Below are positions 15,969 through 23,727 of a DNA stretch of 26,120 nucleotides, in pieces. Each line of letters starts with the position of its first letter. Position 1 is the stretch's first letter. Both the position numbers and the translations under genes were made by a program. The notes beneath the pieces were generated by a model. It worked only from the letters and a program-made list of their open reading frames with translations. It did no database searches and was not told the DNA's origin. Source of the stretch: a virus; the IMG/VR virus record IMGVR_UViG_3300030380_000896, positions 4,008 to 30,127 of that record. One strand, 5' to 3'.

Positions 15969-18900
15969 CCTAGAAGATGGTGAGGTCGCTCTTAATATAG
16001 CGGATAAAAAATTATACGCTAGAAACGGATCGAATATAATAGAGGTGGCAAACCAGAAACCCAATACGGGTGAGGTGGTTACTACCATGCTTTCCACTGA
16101 CATAACGAATGGTCAGGGGAATACTTTCTATGTTGCTACAGTAGGTTCTAATAATGATAATCTTGCCAATGGTGGTGGTAATGGTAAACACCCAGACACA
16201 CCATTCCTTACTATAACAAAGGCATTATCAGTTGCTACATCTGGTGATACAGTCATCGTTGCACCTGGCGAATACCAAGAGGCATTCCCAATGACCGTTG
16301 GTGACGGTGTAACATTGCGTGGAACTAATTTAAGATCAACATCTGTAAAACCAACAAGCGGAACTAACGATAATAACGCATTTATATTATCTGGAGACTG
16401 TCATGTTTCCGACTTAACAATCAAAGATTTTTTCTACAACAGTGGTGCTGATGAAGGATATGCATTTGTTGTAGTATCAAACATGGACTCTACACAAAGT
16501 CCATATCTAGAAAGAATAACAGTATTAACAAAAGGTAGTGTAGTATCTGGATCTGATCCTTATGGATATGCACAAGGAGATGCAGGACGTGGTGCTAAAT
16601 TAGATGGTGCAAACTTAGCATCTGCATCACAACACGGTTCTGTGTTGTTTAATGAGTGCACATTCATTACACCTAATCAGGTTGGTGTAAAGGTCACTAA
16701 TGGTATGCGTGTAGAGTGGTTGAATTGCTTCAACTATTTTGCATCTATCGGTATACAAGGTATCCAAGGTGCTACTGGTAGATCTGGCACAGGTCAAACA
16801 AGATTAAAATTAGGTGGAACATCAGGAACATTCTCTACATCAGAGGTCACATACCAGTTAGAGAATAGTTTTCAGTCAGGAACTTATGCAAGATCTAGTG
16901 CTACAATCACACTGACAAGAACTGCACATGGTTTATCAACTAATGACTACATCTATGCAGATCATATTAGTGGTGCGGGAACTGATAACTTCTATCAGAT
17001 TACAAAGGTAGATAATAATAGTTTTACATATACAGATAGTTCTGCATCTGGCACAACATCTGGTAACGTCACTTATAAGAAAGCAGTTGCACGTGGTGTA
17101 GTTGCGAGTAACGATGGCACATATGTATTCATTACTGGAAAGGGAACTGGAGAATTTGTAACTGTAAACAAATCAGCTAAAGTAACAAGTAGATTTGGTG
17201 ACTCACAGTTAGATACAGCACAAAAGAAATTTGGAACAGCATCTATATTATTAGACGGAACGGAAGATAACGTAAAAGTTGCTACTGATGAAGACTTTGG
17301 ATTTGGTTCTGCAAACTTCTGCCTAGAAGCATTCATAAGACCTGGCAGTGTAACAGGAACACAAAGAATATTTGACCTTAGAGATAATTCTGCTACAGAT
17401 ACAGCACCTACAATGTATCTTGATGGAACTACATTACATTATGCAGTAGGAAATACATCACAAATTAATGGTGGAACATTAGCAACAAACACATTCTATC
17501 ATGTTGCAGTAGCAAGAAGTGGTGGCACAACAAAACTATTTTTAGATGGAACTGAGTTAGGCACATATACAGATGCTAATGACTACGGATCAACAAAACC
17601 ATTAATTATAGGTTCTGATTATCAAGCATCTCCTACACAAGCATTTAACGGACATATTGATGAAGTAAGAGTAAGTAAAGCATCTGCTCGTTTTACTGCA
17701 GGATTTACTCCGACTACAACCGAATATGGTTCAGATATCAATACAGTGCTATTACTCCATGCTAATGGAACAGACGCCTCTACGACCTTTACAGACGTCT
17801 CTGGTGGAACATCTGATATTAGATCTAATGGTGGTGATACTGCTACATCTGTTATCACTGCTGACTATTCTCAGTTCGGTGCTGAGATGCGTTCAGTTGC
17901 ATCTGCATGTGTATACGGACAGAAGGGTGTTCAAGCGGATGGTTCTGGTGTAAAACTTATATTGACAGCACATAACTTTGGTTATGTTGGTTCTGGACAA
18001 GACTTTACAAATGACCCATCACTTGCAATTCAGAATAATGAGGTAGAAGAACTTAATAGTGGTAGAGTATTATATTCATCAACAGACCAAGACGGTGACT
18101 TCCGTGTTGGAGATGCATTCTCGGTAGACCAAGAGACAGGTAATGTATCATTTGCTGCTACATCAACAGCTCAGTCTGCTGCAAACATCACATTAAGTGA
18201 CTCAACTGGAACAACTAACATATTCCCTGCGTTTATTGAGACTGGTAATTTAAGAATTGCGGGTAACAGTATTACATCTACTACAGGTCAGGTAATCGTT
18301 GACCCCTCTGGTGAAGAAGACTTTGTTGTTAACGCTGAAACAATCGTTAAAGAGGCAGTTTACTTTGACGTTAACAAATCAATATCATTTGGTAGTAATG
18401 TTCAAGGTGCTCTAAAAATTGCAGGATTTGGTGGATCTACAGTATTTGGATCATCAGAAGCTGCTAACTTCTCTACTAGATCATTCGTTGTTCTTAAGAA
18501 CGGTTTAGGAACTGTAAACTTAACAGGAGAAGGATCTGGATATACAGGTGGTGCACAACCAGTAGAGGTAACAACCAACCCATTCCAAATTGCTACAGCA
18601 ACTTGCACACTGACAACAACAGGTGCATTGAAAGAAATTACATTATCAAATAGAGGAAATTTATATACAATTGCACCTACTGTATCATTTACTGGTGGTG
18701 GTGAGGTTTCTGCAGGAACAGCAACCGCAACACTAGGACAAGCGGGTGTTCTACAATCAATTACTATACAAGCGGGTGGATCAGGATATGCAGGACCTAC
18801 AGGAACTGTAGCTGCTCCTCAACAAAACCAGTTCCAAGCAGATGCATCTTACACAGATGCAAATAGCGTTTCTCAACCCGTAGTATCTACAGCAAATAAT

Positions 18901-21900
18901 ACAATCTACATTCCAAACCATAGTTTTGAAACTGGTATGGAGATGACATTTGACGCTACAACGTTAGATGCAGCTGCAGTCGCACCTACTGGTCTTACAA
19001 CTGCAACAACATACTATGCAATTCGTGTAGACAAAGATTTGCTAAAAGTTGCAACAAGTTTATCGAATGCTAATAACGGAACTGCTCAGGGATTATCTGC
19101 CGTTGGATCTGGACAAATGTTCTTCCAAGGTAGAACTGCAACCGTCAACGTCTCACAAACAGGTGGTGTTGTTGATGGATTTACAATCACTGATGCAGGA
19201 TCTGGTTATCAAAACTCTCCAATTATCACTATTACAGACTCAGGAGCAGGAACTGGTTGTGTCGTAGCAACTGACTTATCATTCTCTGTAGATTCAATTG
19301 TAGTTGGTGGCGGTGGAGAATACACATCTAACCCAAGTGTAACATTAACAAATGTGCAGGGAGATACCACAGGACAAAATGCTGCTGCTAATGCAACTAT
19401 TGGATTCTCAATAGACACAGTAACCTTAACTGGTCAAGGTTTAGGATATAGAAACTTACCATCAGTCGTTCCATCAACAGGAGATGCTACACAAGATGCA
19501 CAATTTGTTGCAGTCTTAAATGAGCAAGAAGGTAGAATATCATCTCTTTCTGTTACAGACGTTGGATTAGGATATACATCTGCACCAACTCTTACATTTA
19601 CAGGTGGTGGTGGAATCGGTGGAACATTACAAGCTGACATCCAATCACTTACTGGAAACATAACTGCCTCTGGATCAGGATATACAGCAGGGACATATAA
19701 CAACATTGCATTTACTGGAGGAAGTCCATCAGTTACTGCTACTGCTGATTTCGTAATTCCTGGTTTTACTGGAACTATAACAAGCGGTGGATCTGGATAT
19801 ACAAACGGAACTTACACACTCAGTTTTAGAAACACACCAACTGCAACTTACACAGTAACAGTTGTTCAGAGAGATAGATTATCAATCTCTAGTGTTACTG
19901 GAACATTTGCTGTAGGAAACACTGTAACTGGTTCTGTTTCTGGTGCAACTGGAACCATAACATACGTTGCAAGTGACAATAGTTTCTTATATCTTAGTGG
20001 CGTATCTGGAACATTCCAAGATGCTCAAACAGATACTGTAACAAATGGAGCTGGTGCGTCAGCAGTATTAGATACTTTACAAGGTGGCGTTAACAGATAT
20101 GTAATAGACACAAGTGGATCTGCAGAAGAAGCACCATCATTCACATTATTAGATAACAATACATATCGTTTTGATACTAGTGATGCTTCAAACGCTAACC
20201 ACCCACTAGTAATTACACCTGTTGTTGGTATAGCAACAAGACAATATAGAACAGCAGGAACTGCAGGATCTTACTTCGAGGTAGTTGTTGGATCTGCATC
20301 ATCAAACTCAACATCAACAACATATACTTGCTCTGTTCATGGTATACAGATGTCCGAGGACTCTACAATTACCATTGCAGCTGGTGCATTAGGTGATGCG
20401 GGTGATCAGATGACTGGAACCATAGTCATCTCTGGTGGTTCAGTAACTTCAGTCACAGTCGTGACACAAGGAACAAACTATGCACTAGGTGATGTATTAT
20501 TAATAGACGCAGATGATCTTGGAGTAAGTAGTGGTGGATCTGGATTCCAATACACTCTTAATGCAAATACCACTGGTATCACTGCGGTAAATAACATATC
20601 ATTAACAGGATCTGGATATAATGTCGGTGATGTTCTTAGTGTTGATGATTCAACAGTTGGTGGTGGAGGTGGATCTGGTTTCCAATACACAATCACTAAG
20701 GTAGGTTTCTGCACAGCAGTTACTGTAACATCTGGAGGATCTGCTTTTGAGGCATCTGACACACTAATATTAGGTGATGTTGGTGGTGCGGGTGTAGCAC
20801 AAGGATCTGGTTTAACCGTAACGATTGGATCTATTTCTAGCGTCAAACAGTTAGAAATGAACCAAGAAGGTATTCTAACATTAGGTCAAGCTGGTCAAAG
20901 TCAATTAATATTAAATCCTGATGGTGGTATCGGTGCTGCTTCTTATACAATAGCATCATCTGGTAACGCAACATTTACTGGTGTTCAAGGAACCGTTGCA
21001 ACATTTACTGGAGTATTTTCTGCTCAATCTACATCTGGATTTACTGGATTAGCAACATTCAATGGTGGTCTTACAACTGTAGGAGCAACAACATTAGTTC
21101 AGACAACTGCAAAACTTGCAGATGGAACTGCAGCTGCACCTACATTAGCATTTGATAACTCAACTCAAACTGGTTTATTCAGACAAGGAGCTGACTCCAT
21201 CGGAATATCAGTAGCAGGAGTTGAGAAATTTAGATTAGATGCAAATGGATTTGATGCACCAACATTACAAGTAGATGGCACTGTAGGAAATACAGACCCA
21301 TTCTTTAAGGTTGACCCATCAGCAAATAGTGTAGTAATAGGTCCTGCAACAAATCAATTATCTTTAGACAATACAAATACATTAAAATCTCTAGGATCAA
21401 ATATTGATATCCCACTAAACTTTGAAACTAAGGGTGGTGGAGATTTTGTATTTAAAGGTGGAACTGATAAAGCATTTAACATTACTGATGGCACATCTAA
21501 TGTTGTATCAGTTGACACTGCTACAGGAACTGCATTATTCAGTGGAAACTTAGATGCGGGTAAATTACGTATTAGACAAAATGTAATACAAAACAATAGC
21601 ACAGGTGCAGTTAGAGCATTTGGTGAAGTTGTTGCAGTAACAATCACAGGAAGTGGATCAGGATATACAAACGGAACTTATACAGCAACAGCAACATCAT
21701 CAACTGGTGGTGGAACTGGACTTACATTAACAATTACAGTATCTGGAGGAGACTTCTCTGCTGCAACTATTGTTGATAAAGGTCAAAACTACGCAGTCGG
21801 TGATACTGTCACAGTTGCTGCAGTAGGTGGTGGTAGTGGTAGATCAATCACCATATCAGATATTGATGGTCAAGGTGTAGTATTGAAACCATCAACAGGA

Positions 21901-23154
21901 TCTAGTGTCTTAGTTGACTCTACTGGATCTCTTGTAATTCCATCTGGAACTACAAACCAACGTCCTAATGTATTAGACCGTGTTACAGGTGCTATCAGAT
22001 TCAACTCTACACAGTTGCAGTTTGAAGGTTTCAACGGAAATGACTTTGTTTCTCTTGGTGGTGTTCGTGACGTTGACCAAGATACTTACATATTAACTGA
22101 GTCTGCTCCTGCAGCTGATGAAGATACATTTGAATTCTATAATGCAGGATTTAATTCCTTATCAATAGACAAAGACAGATTTACTCTTAAGACAACTAGA
22201 ATAATTGATGTTAACGGGGTATTGAATATCAATGGAACAATCATTGGACAAGATACTGTTGACTTTAAAGCATCTGATGCATCTATTGCAAAAGTTAGAT
22301 CACAAAAAGATTTAGAAATTACAGGCGGTCTTAGACTAAGAAATGTAGGTGTTAGAGGAACAATTGCAAGTATTGGAACTATCACATCAAGTAGTGGAGC
22401 ATATACAGCATCACAAACTTATAGTGGAACATCATCTACATCAACAATTGAAGGAACTGGAGCAACATTTGATGTTGTCATAGATGGATCTGGCAATGTG
22501 TCTAGTATTTCTATTGCGAACGGAGGCACAAACTACGAAGTTGATGAGACAATAATCATTAACGGTGGTGATCTCGGTGGAACATCTCCTGCAAATGACG
22601 TTTCATTCAAGGTTGCATCATTGAGTAGCACAACTCCTGCTCTTGCTCGTATGGATGTCTTGCAACAAGACTATGTTACACAATTAGATTCAAAACCATT
22701 CCTTGACCTTGATGCAAATGGTTCTGAAGCAGGATTTAAAATCAACCGTGGTTGGAACGGAGGAACAACAGACTACTTGACTATATTTGATTCTACAGCA
22801 ACATTTGTGGAATTAGATGACTGTCGTGTGGAAGGTGGTCAATTATCATCATTCCCATCATCTGCAAGTATAGTTGCATTTGATAAGACTGCATTTAAAG
22901 GTGCAAAAACACTTGTAACTATTGAGAGTGATGACGGTAAAGTCCACATGCTTGAGGTTACAGTCGTCTGTGCTGCAGCAGGGACAACTGCACATGCAAC
23001 AGTTACTAACTCAGTAACTTCTGACAATAATTTGGTGGATGCATCTATTAGTGTTGTTGGTAGTAACGTTACTATCTCACTAAACAAATCTAGTGCTGCG
23101 ACATCATCATCAAACTTCACTGGTAGGTTCACAACTACAAAGGTGAAGGTATAA
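15907..23154 (+). CDS. Giant multidomain tail fibre/adhesin (2415 aa)
   Basis: The start is supported by the standard fibre N-terminus MATRIKLKRSTTAAAVPTTS and the following GEVALNIADKKLYARNG. Domains in order: a pectin-lyase-like/DUF1565-type beta-helix segment at about 94-290 (TPFLTITKALSVATSGDTVI, VAPGEYQEAFP, VTLRGTNLRS) ending in a short collagen-like GIQGIQGATG; an HGL/ISG beta module at 325-393; a LamG/concanavalin-A-like domain at about 438-605 (CLEAFIRPGS, FYHVAVARSGGTTKLFLDGT, GHIDEVRVSKASARF); GSGY-type repeats at about 866-1395 and again later; a cupredoxin-like segment at about 1397-1490 with H1432, C1475, H1478 and M1482; a GLFRQGADSIGISVAG spike-type module near 1757; and a C-terminal beta domain. 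It is probably a host-receptor adhesin. The first 62 bases overlap the preceding gene. The stop overlaps a late promoter. Confidence 0.88.
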   Translation: MATRIKLKRSTTAAAVPTTSNLEDGEVALNIADKKLYARNGSNIIEVANQKPNTGEVVTTMLSTDITNGQGNTFYVATVGSNNDNLANGGGNGKHPDTPFLTITKALSVATSGDTVIVAPGEYQEAFPMTVGDGVTLRGTNLRSTSVKPTSGTNDNNAFILSGDCHVSDLTIKDFFYNSGADEGYAFVVVSNMDSTQSPYLERITVLTKGSVVSGSDPYGYAQGDAGRGAKLDGANLASASQHGSVLFNECTFITPNQVGVKVTNGMRVEWLNCFNYFASIGIQGIQGATGRSGTGQTRLKLGGTSGTFSTSEVTYQLENSFQSGTYARSSATITLTRTAHGLSTNDYIYADHISGAGTDNFYQITKVDNNSFTYTDSSASGTTSGNVTYKKAVARGVVASNDGTYVFITGKGTGEFVTVNKSAKVTSRFGDSQLDTAQKKFGTASILLDGTEDNVKVATDEDFGFGSANFCLEAFIRPGSVTGTQRIFDLRDNSATDTAPTMYLDGTTLHYAVGNTSQINGGTLATNTFYHVAVARSGGTTKLFLDGTELGTYTDANDYGSTKPLIIGSDYQASPTQAFNGHIDEVRVSKASARFTAGFTPTTTEYGSDINTVLLLHANGTDASTTFTDVSGGTSDIRSNGGDTATSVITADYSQFGAEMRSVASACVYGQKGVQADGSGVKLILTAHNFGYVGSGQDFTNDPSLAIQNNEVEELNSGRVLYSSTDQDGDFRVGDAFSVDQETGNVSFAATSTAQSAANITLSDSTGTTNIFPAFIETGNLRIAGNSITSTTGQVIVDPSGEEDFVVNAETIVKEAVYFDVNKSISFGSNVQGALKIAGFGGSTVFGSSEAANFSTRSFVVLKNGLGTVNLTGEGSGYTGGAQPVEVTTNPFQIATATCTLTTTGALKEITLSNRGNLYTIAPTVSFTGGGEVSAGTATATLGQAGVLQSITIQAGGSGYAGPTGTVAAPQQNQFQADASYTDANSVSQPVVSTANNTIYIPNHSFETGMEMTFDATTLDAAAVAPTGLTTATTYYAIRVDKDLLKVATSLSNANNGTAQGLSAVGSGQMFFQGRTATVNVSQTGGVVDGFTITDAGSGYQNSPIITITDSGAGTGCVVATDLSFSVDSIVVGGGGEYTSNPSVTLTNVQGDTTGQNAAANATIGFSIDTVTLTGQGLGYRNLPSVVPSTGDATQDAQFVAVLNEQEGRISSLSVTDVGLGYTSAPTLTFTGGGGIGGTLQADIQSLTGNITASGSGYTAGTYNNIAFTGGSPSVTATADFVIPGFTGTITSGGSGYTNGTYTLSFRNTPTATYTVTVVQRDRLSISSVTGTFAVGNTVTGSVSGATGTITYVASDNSFLYLSGVSGTFQDAQTDTVTNGAGASAVLDTLQGGVNRYVIDTSGSAEEAPSFTLLDNNTYRFDTSDASNANHPLVITPVVGIATRQYRTAGTAGSYFEVVVGSASSNSTSTTYTCSVHGIQMSEDSTITIAAGALGDAGDQMTGTIVISGGSVTSVTVVTQGTNYALGDVLLIDADDLGVSSGGSGFQYTLNANTTGITAVNNISLTGSGYNVGDVLSVDDSTVGGGGGSGFQYTITKVGFCTAVTVTSGGSAFEASDTLILGDVGGAGVAQGSGLTVTIGSISSVKQLEMNQEGILTLGQAGQSQLILNPDGGIGAASYTIASSGNATFTGVQGTVATFTGVFSAQSTSGFTGLATFNGGLTTVGATTLVQTTAKLADGTAAAPTLAFDNSTQTGLFRQGADSIGISVAGVEKFRLDANGFDAPTLQVDGTVGNTDPFFKVDPSANSVVIGPATNQLSLDNTNTLKSLGSNIDIPLNFETKGGGDFVFKGGTDKAFNITDGTSNVVSVDTATGTALFSGNLDAGKLRIRQNVIQNNSTGAVRAFGEVVAVTITGSGSGYTNGTYTATATSSTGGGTGLTLTITVSGGDFSAATIVDKGQNYAVGDTVTVAAVGGGSGRSITISDIDGQGVVLKPSTGSSVLVDSTGSLVIPSGTTNQRPNVLDRVTGAIRFNSTQLQFEGFNGNDFVSLGGVRDVDQDTYILTESAPAADEDTFEFYNAGFNSLSIDKDRFTLKTTRIIDVNGVLNINGTIIGQDTVDFKASDASIAKVRSQKDLEITGGLRLRNVGVRGTIASIGTITSSSGAYTASQTYSGTSSTSTIEGTGATFDVVIDGSGNVSSISIANGGTNYEVDETIIINGGDLGGTSPANDVSFKVASLSSTTPALARMDVLQQDYVTQLDSKPFLDLDANGSEAGFKINRGWNGGTTDYLTIFDSTATFVELDDCRVEGGQLSSFPSSASIVAFDKTAFKGAKTLVTIESDDGKVHMLEVTVVCAAAGTTAHATVTNSVTSDNNLVDASISVVGSNVTISLNKSSAATSSSNFTGRFTTTKVKV
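17215..17721 (+). other. LamG / concanavalin A-like lectin domain within the giant fibre
   Basis: Residues about 438-605 carry the classical LamG-type landmarks: a strand ending DGTEDNVKVA, FCLEAFIRPGS, YHVAVARSGGTTKLFLDGTE and NGHIDEVRVSKASARF. These folds commonly bind carbohydrate. In a phage fibre, binding to a host surface glycan is the likely role (inference). No catalytic glutamate pair of glucanases is apparent. Confidence 0.8.
18508..20092 (+). repeat. Array of Gly-rich GSGY-type beta repeats
   Basis: The repeats have the pattern '(I/V)TxxGSGYxxxPxVxxxGGG'. Landmarks include GEGSGYTGG, AGGSGYAGP, DAGSGYQNSP, TGQGLGYRNLP, DVGLGYTSAP, ASGSGYTAG and GGSGYTNGTYT. More copies follow after the cupredoxin-like segment and near 21640-21850. 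The 13-mer GGATCTGGATATA recurs at 18532, 19789 and 20608, and also in gp8 at 5856. Confidence 0.75.
19795..19814 (+). repeat. 20-base exact direct repeat, copy 1
   Basis: GGATATACAAACGGAACTTA is identical to 21661-21680, about 1.85 kb downstream in the same gene and the same frame (G-Y-T-N-G-T-Y). It could support recombination between beta repeats. Confidence 0.85.
20086..20376 (+). other. Cupredoxin-like segment within the giant fibre
   Basis: Residues about 1394-1490 read NTYRFDTSDASNANHPL, later AGTAGSYFEV, then TYTCSVHGIQM. The candidate ligands H1432, C1475, H1478 and M1482 follow the His...Cys-x2-His-x(n)-Met order of type 1 copper sites. Copper binding is inference; the fold alone may have been kept as a structural module. 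Confidence 0.6.
21661..21680 (+). repeat. 20-base exact direct repeat, copy 2
   Basis: Identical to 19795-19814. The encoded module is the same GSGYTNGTYT repeat type. Confidence 0.85.
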
Positions 23155-23157
23155 ATA
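23150..23157 (+). promoter_or_regulatory. T4-type late promoter TATAAATA after the giant fibre gene
   Basis: This is an exact TATAAATA, overlapping the TAA stop (23152-23154) of the 2415-residue gene and lying 21 bases before the next ATG. The context TATAAATAACC is identical to that at 5041-5051. It would drive the 177-residue gene and the giant gene after it late in infection (inference from T4). Confidence 0.8.
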
Positions 23158-23178
23158 ACCTCTAGGTAATCTAAGACA

Positions 23179-23712
23179 ATGCCCGTAAAGAATTTTTCAT
23201 CTATAGGAGGATACGCAGTAGATGCTACTGAAGTATTAGACACTTCTAAAGCTCTGAAAAACATATCAGCAATGCACATGGTGAGCAATCACTTTACTGA
23301 TGCAAACAAAGATATATTCATTCTTAAAAGACAAACAGATGCTGCTAATAACACACAGCAACTATCATTAGATGGAACCACACCTCTTGCAGGAAACACA
23401 CCACCATTAGCAAACGACTCTGTTGCCTTTGCTAGTGCTACAGTTTTTGGACAAGAGACGACGACAAATATATATGTTTATGCAGCAAAATTTGACCTTG
23501 TAATTACTACGACAGCTGGAGGTATTCCTACCGTTGCTTCTGAAAGGAAGATCATCGTTAGAAACAATCCACCAGGTCAGGAAACATGGAATGTAGTGCC
23601 ATTTGCCACACAAATTGGGGCAGCACCATTCTTTACATTCCAAGTCTCAAGTGTGACAACCTCATCCACTGTTTTGTGGATAGGAAACTTAGAATTAACA
23701 GTCGTATCATAA
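23179..23712 (+). CDS. Putative virion structural protein (177 aa)
   Basis: The protein starts MPVKNFSSIGGYAVDATEVL, followed by a short helix-prone stretch (SKALKNISAMHMVSNHF) and a beta-rich Thr/Val/Ala body with an invariant-looking RNNPPGQETW in the middle and a C-terminal FQVSSVTTSSTVLWIGNLEL. I do not recognise a named family. Its place between fibre genes, right after a late promoter, argues for a minor virion or fibre-associated protein. The Shine-Dalgarno is weak (AGG 12 bases before the ATG). It ends 15 bases before the next start. The opposite-strand open frames here have no supporting signals. Confidence 0.75.
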   Translation: MPVKNFSSIGGYAVDATEVLDTSKALKNISAMHMVSNHFTDANKDIFILKRQTDAANNTQQLSLDGTTPLAGNTPPLANDSVAFASATVFGQETTTNIYVYAAKFDLVITTTAGGIPTVASERKIIVRNNPPGQETWNVVPFATQIGAAPFFTFQVSSVTTSSTVLWIGNLELTVVS

Positions 23713-23718
23713 CCTTAT

Positions 23719-23722
23719 AGGA
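23719..23722 (+). promoter_or_regulatory. Ribosome-binding site AGGA for the last gene
   Basis: AGGA lies five bases before the ATG at 23728. It is the best Shine-Dalgarno match at any gene start in this window and supports that start choice. Confidence 0.65.
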
Positions 23723-23727
23723 ACGAA

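Noticed and set aside
16150-16780. Active pectate lyase or other polysaccharide-degrading enzyme in the beta-helix segment
   Set aside because: Only the fold-type repeats are recognisable; I see no catalytic residue set, so only a structural or binding role is claimed.
23201-23224. Perfect AGGAGG Shine-Dalgarno followed by ATG at 23222 inside the 177-residue gene
   Set aside because: The ATG opens a frame of only a few codons before a stop. The AGGAGG arises from the Gly-Gly codons of SIGGY.
22839-23288. 149-codon open frame on the minus strand across a gene border
   Set aside because: It crosses the late promoter and two well-supported + strand genes and has no start signals of its own.
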